Origin: RGIG5299 sp045542315
GTDB lineage: Bacteria > Bacillota > Clostridia > Oscillospirales > RGIG5299
Direction of reading: 5' to 3'
Assembly (NCBI GenBank): GCA_045542315.1
Contig: JAZQKU010000012.1
Location: forward strand, 1-46,746
DNA: 46,746 nucleotides
Part shown: positions 38,093 through 46,720 of the stretch, piece after piece
How the letters are laid out: each line of letters starts with the position of its first letter
Numbering within the stretch: position 1 is the stretch's first letter
Program-made: the position numbers and the translations under genes
Notes under the pieces: generated by a model
What the model was told of the DNA's origin: nothing
What the model saw: the letters and a program-made list of their open reading frames with translations, nothing else
Database searches by the model: none

Positions 38093-38926
38093 ATGAAAAA
38101 ATTTAAGGTTGGTCTTCAGCTTTTTTCCATAAGCGGAGATATGCAAGCAGATATGGACAAGGCTCTTTACGAGGTAAAAAAAGCAGGCTACGATTACGTT
38201 GAGTTTGCGGGATACTTCGGAAAAACCGCAGACGAAATAAAGGCTTTGCTTGACAAACACGAGCTTGAATGTCACTCGGTCCATCAGAATATATCACTTT
38301 TCCTTGAGGAGGGTCAGAGCGCGGTTGATTTCATCAAGACCTTCGGAGTCAGATATTGCGGTGTTCCCCACTACGCCAAGGATAAGCTCGCCGGCACTCC
38401 CGAATGGGCTGAAACCGTTGAGAGATTTACCTCCATCGGAAAGCTGATGAGAGAAAACGGCATTCAGCTTATTTATCACAACCACGATTTTGAGTTTGAA
38501 AAATTTGAGGATAAATATCTTTTCGACCACATCTTCGACAGCGTAAAGGACGACCTCATAATCCCCGAAATTGACGTTGCATGGGTGACCTACGGCGGTG
38601 AGGACCCCGTTGAATATTTAGTGAAATATTCGGGCAAGGTTCCCGTTTTGCACCTTAAGGACTTTTCCGCAAAATTCTTCAAGGGCGGCCCCGTTTACGG
38701 TCTTATAGATAAAGACGGCAATGAAATAAAGGCCGATAAGGCAACCGACAACGAATTCAAATTCGAGGCTCTCGGAAACGGCGTTGTAAAGCTTCCCGAA
38801 ATCCTTGAAACCGCTTCCAAGACCGGCGTTGAATATCTTATCGTTGAGCGCGATATATCTCACGATATGTCTCCCCTCGAAAGCGCAAAGGTAAGCCGCG
38901 ATTATTTAAAATCATTCGGAATATAA
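38093..38926 (+). CDS. sugar phosphate isomerase/epimerase-like TIM-barrel protein
   Basis: The 277 residues match the xylose-isomerase-like TIM-barrel (AP endonuclease 2) family, which includes sugar epimerases, keto-inositol enzymes and related isomerases. Landmarks: VGLQLFSISGDMQADMDKAL at the start, YDYVEFAGYFGKTADEIKAL, ECHSVHQNI, LIYHNHDFEFEKF (metal-site His and Glu region), IDVAWVTYGGEDPVEYL and VEYLIVERDIS (C-terminal Glu ligand). The specific sugar is unknown. It is monocistronic between a promoter and a terminator, upstream of the transporter-glycosidase operon, and may serve the same sugar route. Confidence 0.82.
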   Translation: MKKFKVGLQLFSISGDMQADMDKALYEVKKAGYDYVEFAGYFGKTADEIKALLDKHELECHSVHQNISLFLEEGQSAVDFIKTFGVRYCGVPHYAKDKLAGTPEWAETVERFTSIGKLMRENGIQLIYHNHDFEFEKFEDKYLFDHIFDSVKDDLIIPEIDVAWVTYGGEDPVEYLVKYSGKVPVLHLKDFSAKFFKGGPVYGLIDKDGNEIKADKATDNEFKFEALGNGVVKLPEILETASKTGVEYLIVERDISHDMSPLESAKVSRDYLKSFGI

Positions 38927-38936
38927 AAAATCACTT

Positions 38937-38966
38937 AAAAAGCAGGCTTTGCCTGCTTTTTATTTG
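38937..38966 (+). terminator. terminator of the isomerase/epimerase gene
   Basis: AAAAAGCAGGC and GCCTGCTTTTT (38937-38961), 11-bp stem with a TTT loop. Confidence 0.88.
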
Positions 38967-38992
38967 CATTTTACCGAATACTGTGTTATACT
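38964..38992 (+). promoter_or_regulatory. sigma-A promoter of the MFS-GH2-chromate transporter operon
   Basis: TTGCAT (38964-38969), 17-bp spacer, TATACT (38987-38992), 33 bp before the first start codon. It begins within the terminator tail of the preceding gene. Confidence 0.7.
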
Positions 38993-39025
38993 TTATTATA
39001 TTAAGCCTTGAAAGGATGTTTTTTC

Positions 39026-40339
39026 TTGAAAAAACGGTTACTTTCTCCCCGCTTTACCGTCGCCCTGATAATATTCAGCTTTATGGGACAGGTTGCGTGG
39101 GTCGTTGAAAATATGTATTTCAACGTTTTTATCTATAAGACCTTTAACGCCTCGGCTTCGGATATTTCGCTGATGGTCGCCGCAAGCGCCGTTACCGCAA
39201 CTCTTACCGCCGTGCTCATGGGCGCCCTTTCCGACAAGCTCGGAAAGAGAAAGCTTTTTATTTCGGTGGGCTATATTCTTTGGGGTGTTTCGATATTCGC
39301 CTTCGTATTCCTTTGCACGGGTGACCTTTCGGGCCGAGAGTTCCTCGGTCTTTCGGGCGCTTCACTCGGCGTTTCCCTCACCGTTATTTTGGACTGCGTT
39401 ATGACCTTCTTTGGCTCGACCGCAAACGATGCCGCCTTCAACGCCTGGCTCACCGATTCGACCACCTCGGAAAACCGCGGTGCCGCCGAGGGCATTAACG
39501 CCATGATGCCTCTCGTTGCAATACTTGCGGTATTCGGCGGATTTATGTTTTTCGACCTCGAAAAAAAGGATAGCTGGATCCTCGTCTTTTCAATAATCGG
39601 CGTTGCCGTAACGGTAATCGGCGTGCTCGGTCTTTTCCTTATCAAGGAGCCCGATATAAAGCCGGTAAAGGAAAGCTATTTAAAGACCGTCGGCTACGGC
39701 TTCTTACCCCGCACCGTAAAGGAAAACAAGCGTCTTTACCTTTTCCTTTCACTTTTCATCATCTTCAACATTTCAATTCAGATTTTTATGCCATACCTCA
39801 TAATATATTACGAGGTCTCTCTCGGAATGAGCGATTACGTTCTGATAATGGCTCCCGCAATCGTCATCGCCTCGGCGGCCACAGCTCTTTGGGGCAGAGT
39901 TTACGATAAAAAAGGTTTTTCCTTCTCTGCCGTCTTCGCCGTTTGCTTCCTCATTCTCGGTTATCTCCTTCTTATTATGTTTACGGCGAAGCTTCCCGTT
40001 TTTATCGGCTCTCTCCTCATGATGAGCGGTTACCTTTCGGGAATGGCGGTATTCGGTGCCGCTATACGCGATAACACCCCCGTCGGAAAGTCGGGAATGC
40101 TTCAGGGCGTGAGAATCTTCTCACAGGTATTTATTCCCGGAATCGTCGGTCCCTTTATAGGCAAGACGGTGCTTCAGAATGCAAAAACCATAATAAACGG
40201 CGACGGTACCGTTTCCTTTGTCCCCGATAAATCCATTTTCATAGCCGCCCTTATTGCGGTAGTTCCCGTTTTGGCGGCAGTAACGGTAAGCTATATTCGC
40301 AGCAAAAAGGAGAATGACAATGTTAAAAACACCCTTTGA
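39026..40339 (+). CDS. MFS transporter, sugar-type
   Basis: The 437 residues contain about 12 transmembrane helices, with the MFS loop-2/3 motif GALSDKLGKRK (about 72-82) and a large central loop. The N-terminal MKKRLLSPRFTVALIIFSFM and the unusual alpha-helix 4-5 region (VILDCVMTFFGSTANDAAFN) resemble the sugar-like MFS branch near the GPH/SLC45 families, so a glycoside or oligosaccharide is likely because a GH2 enzyme is encoded next. The start is a TTG at 39026, preceded by AAAGGATG at 7-8 bp; an in-frame TTG at 39008 has no ribosome site. Overlaps GH2 by 20 bp. Confidence 0.8.
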   Translation: MKKRLLSPRFTVALIIFSFMGQVAWVVENMYFNVFIYKTFNASASDISLMVAASAVTATLTAVLMGALSDKLGKRKLFISVGYILWGVSIFAFVFLCTGDLSGREFLGLSGASLGVSLTVILDCVMTFFGSTANDAAFNAWLTDSTTSENRGAAEGINAMMPLVAILAVFGGFMFFDLEKKDSWILVFSIIGVAVTVIGVLGLFLIKEPDIKPVKESYLKTVGYGFLPRTVKENKRLYLFLSLFIIFNISIQIFMPYLIIYYEVSLGMSDYVLIMAPAIVIASAATALWGRVYDKKGFSFSAVFAVCFLILGYLLLIMFTAKLPVFIGSLLMMSGYLSGMAVFGAAIRDNTPVGKSGMLQGVRIFSQVFIPGIVGPFIGKTVLQNAKTIINGDGTVSFVPDKSIFIAALIAVVPVLAAVTVSYIRSKKENDNVKNTL

Positions 40340-42023
40340 GGAAAGCTTTGACAAAACGCTTCCCTTTTCGGAATATCCGCGTCCGCAGTTTAAAAGAAAG
40401 AGCTATTTTTGCTTAAACGGCGAGTGGGACTTCACCGTCTTGGGTAAAGATCCCTACGAAGGCAAGATAACCGTTCCCTTTCCGCCCGAAAGCAGACTTT
40501 CGGGTGTTGAGAGATACGTTGAAAAAGAGGATATCCTCGTTTACTCGCGCCGTTTTACTCTCCCCGAAGGCTTTAACGAGGGAAGAATATTACTTCACTT
40601 CGGCGCCGCCGACCAATATGCCGACGTCTTTGTAAACGGCACTCTTGCAGGCAGTCACGAGGGCGGCTATCTCCCCTTTTCCTTTGATATAACCGACCTT
40701 TTAAAGGAAACGGAAAACGAAATTACCGTAAACGTTTTCGACCCGCTTGACAGAGCGCTTCCCTACGGCAAGCAGACCGAAAGATCAAACGGTATGTGGT
40801 ACACCAAAATAAGCGGCATCTGGCAGACGGTCTGGCTCGAAAGCGTGCCGGAGCATCATATTGAAAAAATAAAGGTCACCCCCACTCTCGACGGCGTTAC
40901 CGTTAAGGTAAAGGGCGGAAAGGAGAAAAAGCAGCTTACCGTAAAGAGCGGTAACCGCACCCTTTTCTTCTCCTTCAAGGGCGAAAGCCTCTCCTTTAAA
41001 ATAGATGATCCGCGCCTTTGGTCGCCTCAAGACCCCTATCTCTACGAATTTACCCTTACCTCGGGCGAAGACACCGTTTACTCCTATTTTGCCCTTCGCA
41101 CCGTCAAAACGGAGGAATTCAACGGAAAGCCCTATCTTTCTCTGAACGGAAAGCCGTTTTTCTTTAACGGGCTTCTCGATCAGGGCTACTTCCCCGACGG
41201 CATCTTCCTTCCCGCATCTCCGAAGGGCTTTGAAAACGATATCCTCACAATGAAAAAGTGCGGCTTCAACACCCTCCGCAAGCACATAAAGCTCGAGCCC
41301 GACCTCTTCTATTATTACTGCGACAAGCACGGTATGATAGTTTTTCAGGATATGATAAACAACGGTCGTTACAGCTTCCTTTTCGATACCGCTCTCCCCA
41401 CCGTTTTCAAAGGGCTTTCTATCGAGCACCGCGCCTCAAAGCGGCAGAAAAAGGCGTTTATTGAGACCTCCGAGGGAATAATAAGCCTCCTTTATAACCA
41501 CCCCTCCGTTTGCTATTACACCGTTTTCAACGAGGGTTGGGGTCAATTTGACGCCGACGGCTGCTACGGCTATCTTAAATCGCTTGACAAAACAAGGATA
41601 TTCGACGCCACGTCGGGTTGGTTTGAAAAAAAGAGAAGCGATGTAAAAAGCCATCACGTCTATTTCAAAAAGCTTAATTTAAAGCCCGCAAATAAGCCTC
41701 TCGTGCTTTCGGAGTTCGGCGGCTACTCATATAAGCTTCCCGACCACTCCTTTAACCTCAAAAACACCTACGGCTACCGCTTCTTCAATAACGGAAAGGA
41801 TTTCGAGGAGGCGTTTACCGCTCTTTACGAAAACGAGGTAGGGGAAATGATAAAGCTCGGCCTTTCAGCCGCGATCTACACCCAGGTAAGCGACGTTGAG
41901 GACGAAACCAACGGTCTTTTCACCTACGACCGCGCCGTATTAAAGCTTCCATACGAAAAAACGGCGGCAATAAACGAAAAGCTTTACACTCTGTTTGACA
42001 AAGCTACACATACGGAGAAATAA
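40320..42023 (+). CDS. glycoside hydrolase family 2 enzyme
   Basis: The 567 residues have the family 2 layout: jelly-roll sugar-binding domain (about 1-175; CLNGEWDFTVLGKDPYEG, GAADQYADVFVNGTLAGSHEGGY), an immunoglobulin-like domain (about 180-265), and a TIM barrel with the acid/base Glu 405 in TVFNEGWGQFD and the nucleophile Glu 465 in LVLSEFGGYSY. Both catalytic residues are present. Members include beta-galactosidase, beta-glucuronidase, beta-mannosidase; the substrate here is not decidable by eye. No signal peptide, so it acts inside the cell on substrate delivered by the MFS transporter. ATG at 40320 has AAGGAG 9 bp before it; the ATG at 40314 is too close. Confidence 0.88.
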   Translation: MLKTPFEESFDKTLPFSEYPRPQFKRKSYFCLNGEWDFTVLGKDPYEGKITVPFPPESRLSGVERYVEKEDILVYSRRFTLPEGFNEGRILLHFGAADQYADVFVNGTLAGSHEGGYLPFSFDITDLLKETENEITVNVFDPLDRALPYGKQTERSNGMWYTKISGIWQTVWLESVPEHHIEKIKVTPTLDGVTVKVKGGKEKKQLTVKSGNRTLFFSFKGESLSFKIDDPRLWSPQDPYLYEFTLTSGEDTVYSYFALRTVKTEEFNGKPYLSLNGKPFFFNGLLDQGYFPDGIFLPASPKGFENDILTMKKCGFNTLRKHIKLEPDLFYYYCDKHGMIVFQDMINNGRYSFLFDTALPTVFKGLSIEHRASKRQKKAFIETSEGIISLLYNHPSVCYYTVFNEGWGQFDADGCYGYLKSLDKTRIFDATSGWFEKKRSDVKSHHVYFKKLNLKPANKPLVLSEFGGYSYKLPDHSFNLKNTYGYRFFNNGKDFEEAFTALYENEVGEMIKLGLSAAIYTQVSDVEDETNGLFTYDRAVLKLPYEKTAAINEKLYTLFDKATHTEK

Positions 42024-42024
42024 A

Positions 42025-42582
42025 ATGTCGAAGACAAAAAAAATAGTTTCTCTTTTTACCACCTTTTTAAAAATAGGCGCCTTCACCTTCGGCGGCGGCT
42101 ACGCTATGATCCCCCTTATCCAGCGCGAGATCGTTGAAAGGCACGGCTTCATAACCGACGACGACGTGTTGGAAATAATCGCCATTGCCGAATCGACCCC
42201 CGGTCCCATTGCGATAAATATGGCAACCTTTGTGGGCTGTCGTACCGCGGGCTTTTGGGGTGCGTTTTTCGCAACCCTCGGCGTTGTGCTCCCCTCCTTC
42301 CTTATAATACTTGCGATATCCTTCCTCTTAAACGAGTTTCAGGATATAAAAGCGGTAAAATATGCCTTTATGGGCATTCGTGCGGGAGTGCTTGCCCTCA
42401 TTTTGAAGGCAGTTGTGAATATGTATAAAAAATGCAAGAAAAACGCCGTGGCGTATATTGCAATGGCGGCGGCATTTATCTTGGTTGCATTTCTCAAGGT
42501 CAACGTGCTTATCGTTATAGCCTGCTGCGCCGCATTCGGCCTTATCACCTCGTTTATTGCCAAAAGGAGGGAAAAGAAATGA
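42025..42582 (+). CDS. short chromate-type transporter, first of a pair
   Basis: The 185 residues contain one CHR (chromate ion transporter) domain: TTFLKIGAFTFGGGYAMIPL, IAESTPGPIAINMATFVGCRT and ATLGVVLPSFLIIL, with about five helices. Short CHR proteins act as pairs with opposite topology. The natural substrate of such pairs in anaerobes is unproven and chromate itself may not be relevant. ATG at 42025, with GGAG 7 bp before it, right after the GH2 stop. Confidence 0.87.
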   Translation: MSKTKKIVSLFTTFLKIGAFTFGGGYAMIPLIQREIVERHGFITDDDVLEIIAIAESTPGPIAINMATFVGCRTAGFWGAFFATLGVVLPSFLIILAISFLLNEFQDIKAVKYAFMGIRAGVLALILKAVVNMYKKCKKNAVAYIAMAAAFILVAFLKVNVLIVIACCAAFGLITSFIAKRREKK

Positions 42583-43172
42583 TCTTTCTTGAGCTTTTCC
42601 TCACCTTTTTGGAGATAGGTGCCTTTACCTTCGGCGGCGGCTATGCCATGCTTCCTCTTATTCAGGAGGAGGTCTTGCGAAACGGCTGGCTTACCGAGGA
42701 GCAGATAATAAACTTCATTGCAGTAAGCGAAAGCACTCCGGGACCCTTTGCAATAAATATTGCAACCTACGTCGGCTCGGTAGTCGGCGGCGCAGGCGGA
42801 ATGGGAGCCGTTTGGGGCGGCATTTTGGGTGCCTTTCTTTCAACCCTCGGTGTTGTGCTCCCCTCCTTTATAATCATTCTTATCGTTGCTAAATTCTATG
42901 AAAAATTCAAAAAAAGCAGCCTTGTAAGCGGCGCGATGACGGGCCTTAAGCCCGCCGTTGTGGGACTTATCGGCGCGGCAATGATAAAGCTTTCGCTTGC
43001 CGTATTTTTCCCCGCAGGTCTAACACTTGCCGTCTTTACCTCGCCTGTATTTTACCTTTCTTTTGCAATTTTCATAATAGCCGCCCTTCTTGCCTTTAAA
43101 AAGGCTCACCCGATAATAATTATCCTTCTTTCGGGCGCCTTGGGCATTATAGCAGGATATTTGATTTTTTAA
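42579..43172 (+). CDS. short chromate-type transporter, second of a pair
   Basis: The 197 residues carry the same CHR domain as the preceding gene (TFLEIGAFTFGGGYAMLPLI, VSESTPGPFAINIATYVGSV, STLGVVLPSFIIIL) and about six helices. The ATG at 42579 forms an ATGA overlap with the upstream stop and has AAGGAGG before it, which fixes the start and implies equal production of both halves. A strong terminator follows. Confidence 0.87.
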   Translation: MIFLELFLTFLEIGAFTFGGGYAMLPLIQEEVLRNGWLTEEQIINFIAVSESTPGPFAINIATYVGSVVGGAGGMGAVWGGILGAFLSTLGVVLPSFIIILIVAKFYEKFKKSSLVSGAMTGLKPAVVGLIGAAMIKLSLAVFFPAGLTLAVFTSPVFYLSFAIFIIAALLAFKKAHPIIIILLSGALGIIAGYLIF

Positions 43173-43178
43173 AAATGA

Positions 43179-43210
43179 CCCCCCGCCCTTTTGGGCGGGG
43201 GTGTGTTTTA
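43179..43210. terminator. GC-rich terminator after the chromate transporter pair
   Basis: CCCCCGCCC and GGGCGGGGG (within 43179-43201) with loop TTTT, followed by TGTGTTTTATT. It lies between convergent genes and may serve both. Confidence 0.82.
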
Positions 43211-43978
43211 TTCAAGAACTTCCTTGTTGCCGTATTTGGCGATGGCTCCATCGTAAAGCATCAATTGATAATCAGAATATAAATTGCGATTTATTTTTCC
43301 ATCAAGCGGTATCGGCGGTATGTATGTTGCAAAATAAAATTTAAACTCTATACCATCTTTTTCTAAAGTTTCGTAATTGTGTTTTCCAAACCCAACCGAT
43401 CCGGGGCCAATTACTACAAAATACTCTCTACCTTTTTCAAAAATCTCCATTCTAATCGCATAATCGGCACCAGCCCAATAATATTTTCCAATATTTTCCT
43501 CCGTACCGCCATTTGTCGTATCTTTTAATCGGTTATTATAATAATCTTCATCAACATATACATAAAGATGTGACATATAAATAATGTCACCAACTTTTAT
43601 ATCAGCATTTTCGTTAGAAAAATAAATTTCTTTTATTCTAACAGATGCTAACGTTACGCATTCTTCCCAGTAATGCGGCGGGCAACAGTTTTCCCAACCG
43701 GGAGCTACTCTCCACGCATTAAAGCTATCCCCGATTACTTCTACCTTCGCAGTAACGATGGTGTTTTCTCCGTTTATCGCAGTTTTTTCAAAATCTTCAA
43801 ACGAATCATAATGATCAACCAGTACAGCAGTATCATTCGAAAACTTGATTACATTGGAATCGTCCGGTTGCGGTAATACAATGGTGCCCTGTATTATTTT
43901 TGGTGAGCAACTGGAAAAAGAGAACAACGTTAATGCCAAAGCTAACGTTATTGATATAACAGTTATTAGTTTTTTCAT
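43208..43978 (-). CDS. lipoprotein of unknown function
   Basis: A 256-residue lipoprotein (MKKLITVISITLALALTLFS, lipobox FSSC, Cys 24). The mature part has no domain I recognise; it is beta-rich, with VDHYDSFEDFEKTAINGENT, VTAKVEVIGDSFNAWRVAPG, a Cys-Cys-Pro-Pro-His segment (NCCPPHYWEECV) and EIFEKGREYFVVIGPG. The layout resembles small secreted proteins with one beta-barrel-like domain. The start at 43978 is two bases after the stop of the lectin-protease gene, so both are one operon; GGGGGA is a modest ribosome site. Base composition is AT-rich (codons such as ATA, AAT, TTA), like its neighbour. Confidence 0.65.
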   Translation of the reverse strand: MKKLITVISITLALALTLFSFSSCSPKIIQGTIVLPQPDDSNVIKFSNDTAVLVDHYDSFEDFEKTAINGENTIVTAKVEVIGDSFNAWRVAPGWENCCPPHYWEECVTLASVRIKEIYFSNENADIKVGDIIYMSHLYVYVDEDYYNNRLKDTTNGGTEENIGKYYWAGADYAIRMEIFEKGREYFVVIGPGSVGFGKHNYETLEKDGIEFKFYFATYIPPIPLDGKINRNLYSDYQLMLYDGAIAKYGNKEVLE

Positions 43979-43980
43979 AA

Positions 43981-46482
43981 TTAAATCCCCCATTTTTGTT
44001 TTAACGTTAAATGGTCGTATGCTGTGAGAGCGCAAGGAATATTAGACGATCCACCATTCATAATTGAAGTTGGCAAAAAATAAGGCTTATCCACAAAATT
44101 ATTTTCCGACTCCAAAAACATAAGATTTGGGTGTTGCATTTTCAAAGCGTGTCCCAACTCGTGCATTAAAACGGATTTTTGTTCAACTACAGAAATTTCC
44201 CGATAATTATGTTCGACGTTCAGCCTTCCATTATTAAGAATTATCTCTGAAACGTTTATATCTGCGTGCGAATTATCTAAGCAGTCATTAGTATCAAAAG
44301 TTTCTGCATTGTCCGGCAAATTATAATAACGTGTTACTCCATACGCATCCGTGGTGTCAAACTTAACAAAAATCAAAAACTCATCATTGAAATAATTCAA
44401 CGGGTTTTTTGGCATTCCCGCTCTTACTTCGTCTGAATTATACGGATAAACCTTAATATTTAGATGGTTATCGGTATATTTTGCCCATTCTTTCAGAAAG
44501 CTATAATACGGAATTTCCGTGAAGGTTGCCGTTTCGGTTGCATAGTTATAGCTAACGGGTGTATATGAAATATTCAAGTCATTAAGGATATCTTCACTTA
44601 TAAAAACCGCAACGTTTAAATAGTTTTGACCGTCAATTTGAGTTAATCCCTTCGTAAAAGTTCCCCCAAAGAAATAGGAGGGAACATATTCTTCCACGGT
44701 AAAACCATCATAATTATCCCCTATTGATAATGTGCCACTTTCGTAATCAGCCTCAATTCCGTTTTCTTCATCCAAACAAATAAACCGAACTTCATCACTG
44801 CTGTATTCTTCAATCTGCCACTGCTGCGATGCGTTTAAATAGGAAGGGCCCACAGAAATATTATTTCCCGAATATTGTATAACATAATCGCTATATCCGT
44901 ATGTCGGAGCCCCAAGGTCACGGGTATTCATTGAAATTATAAGGCTATTTCCGTTGTTTAGCGTTGCAATCGCCCATAAAATACTCGAATCCTCAACCTC
45001 TGCGCCGTAATCACCGATCAACGGTTCTTTCAATCCAATAACCGGATTTCCGGAGCTATCCATATACGAATACAAATACTTATCGTCATATTTGAATTTA
45101 TAAATCCCTTCATATCCGACGATTTCGGGTTGGTTTACCGTTATTGTGACTTGATCATAATCACCCGACGCAGTGGTTGCAGTTATTATAGCCACGCCCA
45201 CACCTGCTGCAAAAATTGTTCCATTTGAATCTACCGTTACTGCAGCACTGCCAGATGACGACCACGTTACCGATTGCGGAGGATAAACATATTCTGTGAG
45301 CTGATAGCTTTCGCCCACTATAAGCGGTGATGTCGGTGCGTCCTCGATAAGAACAATCGAAGGAACCGGCTCAAAAAACCATTGCTGGCTCAATCCGCCG
45401 TGGAAGGACGCCATTTGCACGTTTGTGCCGCTTCCCGCCATTCCGAGGGTGAGCTTCGCGTTTATTTTAATTGTAAACGCCCTCACAACAGATAAATATT
45501 CTATTTTCCATCTGCTTGAGTTTTCATCGCCCGGCGCGTAAAGATGCACGTTTGCTCCGTTTGTTATTTCGTTAATATTCGTGCTGTTTACGTCAAGCAA
45601 GCGGTTCGTGCCGTTGCTTGATACCATTGCTCTTATATAGTAGCTTCCGTCGGAGTTTCTTTCCACCTTGAACTCCTGACAAATGTGTGCAACTGCGGGT
45701 CTTACCTCGACGTTATTCATATTTGCATCGAAATTTCCCGCTGCATTCGGCGCTACAGTAAGATAATTTCCGTTAAAATCCTTTATTCTGTAAATGCCGC
45801 CGTCAACAAGTGACGAGACGTTTGCGTTTGTGCCGGCGTTGCTTTCTACCTCTTCCAATATCCATTTCTGGTATTCGGCTCCGCTATAACTATTTACTCT
45901 TACGTTCGTTCCCGATGCCGTGCCACCGTTTGCAACGGTCAGGGCAAGACTGTTATTGTAGTCGGAAACGATTTTAACCTTATCGTTTCCAACGTCGCTT
46001 ATCTGCCAGCCGTAGGAATTGAAATTCTCAACTATTTCAATAACGTAAATATGCACGTTGCTTCCGTTTGCGGGCGGACTGCTTACAGTGCTGTTAATAT
46101 CCAACACTCGATTTGTTCCAAACGAGCTCATCATCGTATGGATTCGGTAAAATCCGTAGGTTTCGTCATAAACTATTTTGAACTGTTGGTTAAGCGCCGC
46201 GTTATCCTTCGTTGTTACGTTTACGTTTGAAAGATTTGCGTCATTACCGGGAAGGGTAAGATAAAGTCCGCTGTTTGCGTCTTTTATACGGTATATTTTC
46301 CCGCTTACTATCTCGTTTGCGCCAACGCTCGCTACTGCAGGAACGTTAGTAATCGGTTCGGAAATCAACTGTTCCGTTTCGTTTACGGCTTCATTTGCAT
46401 AAGCCGTTCCAAAGGAAAGAAGCGAGCCGCAAAGCATTACGGTTACCGTAAGAAAGACCAATGATCGTTTTAGTCTTCTCAT
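43981..46482 (-). CDS. secreted metzincin-type metalloprotease with ricin-type lectin domains
   Basis: The 833 residues have a signal peptide (cleavage after AYA, residue 29), two clear ricin-type beta-trefoils (about 58-211 and 225-372; repeats KIYRIKDANSGLYLTL, GGIYRIKDFNGNYLTV, and QKW / QQW ends), a BIG2 immunoglobulin-like domain (about 375-450), a third trefoil-like region (about 455-600), and a C-terminal protease. The zinc site is HELGHALKMQH (774-784), with a Met-turn SIMNGG at 806-811, so the enzyme is a metzincin-like protease and probably active. No LPXTG or membrane anchor. The lectin parts suggest attack on glycosylated targets such as mucins; that is inference. Own promoter; followed by the lipoprotein gene. 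Confidence 0.85.
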   Translation of the reverse strand: MRRLKRSLVFLTVTVMLCGSLLSFGTAYANEAVNETEQLISEPITNVPAVASVGANEIVSGKIYRIKDANSGLYLTLPGNDANLSNVNVTTKDNAALNQQFKIVYDETYGFYRIHTMMSSFGTNRVLDINSTVSSPPANGSNVHIYVIEIVENFNSYGWQISDVGNDKVKIVSDYNNSLALTVANGGTASGTNVRVNSYSGAEYQKWILEEVESNAGTNANVSSLVDGGIYRIKDFNGNYLTVAPNAAGNFDANMNNVEVRPAVAHICQEFKVERNSDGSYYIRAMVSSNGTNRLLDVNSTNINEITNGANVHLYAPGDENSSRWKIEYLSVVRAFTIKINAKLTLGMAGSGTNVQMASFHGGLSQQWFFEPVPSIVLIEDAPTSPLIVGESYQLTEYVYPPQSVTWSSSGSAAVTVDSNGTIFAAGVGVAIITATTASGDYDQVTITVNQPEIVGYEGIYKFKYDDKYLYSYMDSSGNPVIGLKEPLIGDYGAEVEDSSILWAIATLNNGNSLIISMNTRDLGAPTYGYSDYVIQYSGNNISVGPSYLNASQQWQIEEYSSDEVRFICLDEENGIEADYESGTLSIGDNYDGFTVEEYVPSYFFGGTFTKGLTQIDGQNYLNVAVFISEDILNDLNISYTPVSYNYATETATFTEIPYYSFLKEWAKYTDNHLNIKVYPYNSDEVRAGMPKNPLNYFNDEFLIFVKFDTTDAYGVTRYYNLPDNAETFDTNDCLDNSHADINVSEIILNNGRLNVEHNYREISVVEQKSVLMHELGHALKMQHPNLMFLESENNFVDKPYFLPTSIMNGGSSNIPCALTAYDHLTLKQKWGI

Positions 46483-46584
46483 AAGCTTTTCTTCCTTTCA
46501 ATATTAAATGAAATGATTCTTCCTCTTCCAAATGCACCATCGGACTCACCCCTTTCGTTGATTTTGGGAAATCTCCCCACTTTC

Positions 46585-46613
46585 ATTATAACACGCCACC
46601 CCCCACCCGTCAA
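46585..46613 (-). promoter_or_regulatory. sigma-A promoter of the lectin-protease operon
   Basis: Minus strand TTGACG (46608-46613), 17-bp spacer, TATAAT (46585-46590), giving a leader of about 95 nt. I saw no strong structure in it. Confidence 0.75.
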
Positions 46614-46686
46614 CTCATTTTTATTAACACTCGAAAATTTCGGCACTTTGCACAAAAAACGAGGGGTCGATTTGTGTAAGGCGACG

Positions 46687-46720
46687 AAAGCCCGTCTGCA
46701 TTACGCAGACGGGCTTTTTC
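46687..46720. terminator. terminator at the right edge
   Basis: AAAGCCCGTCTGC (46687-46699) and GCAGACGGGCTTT (46705-46717) form a 13-bp stem, with TTTTT on the right and a short A run on the left. It probably ends a minus-strand gene outside the window. No gene is supported in 46614-46746. Confidence 0.75.
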
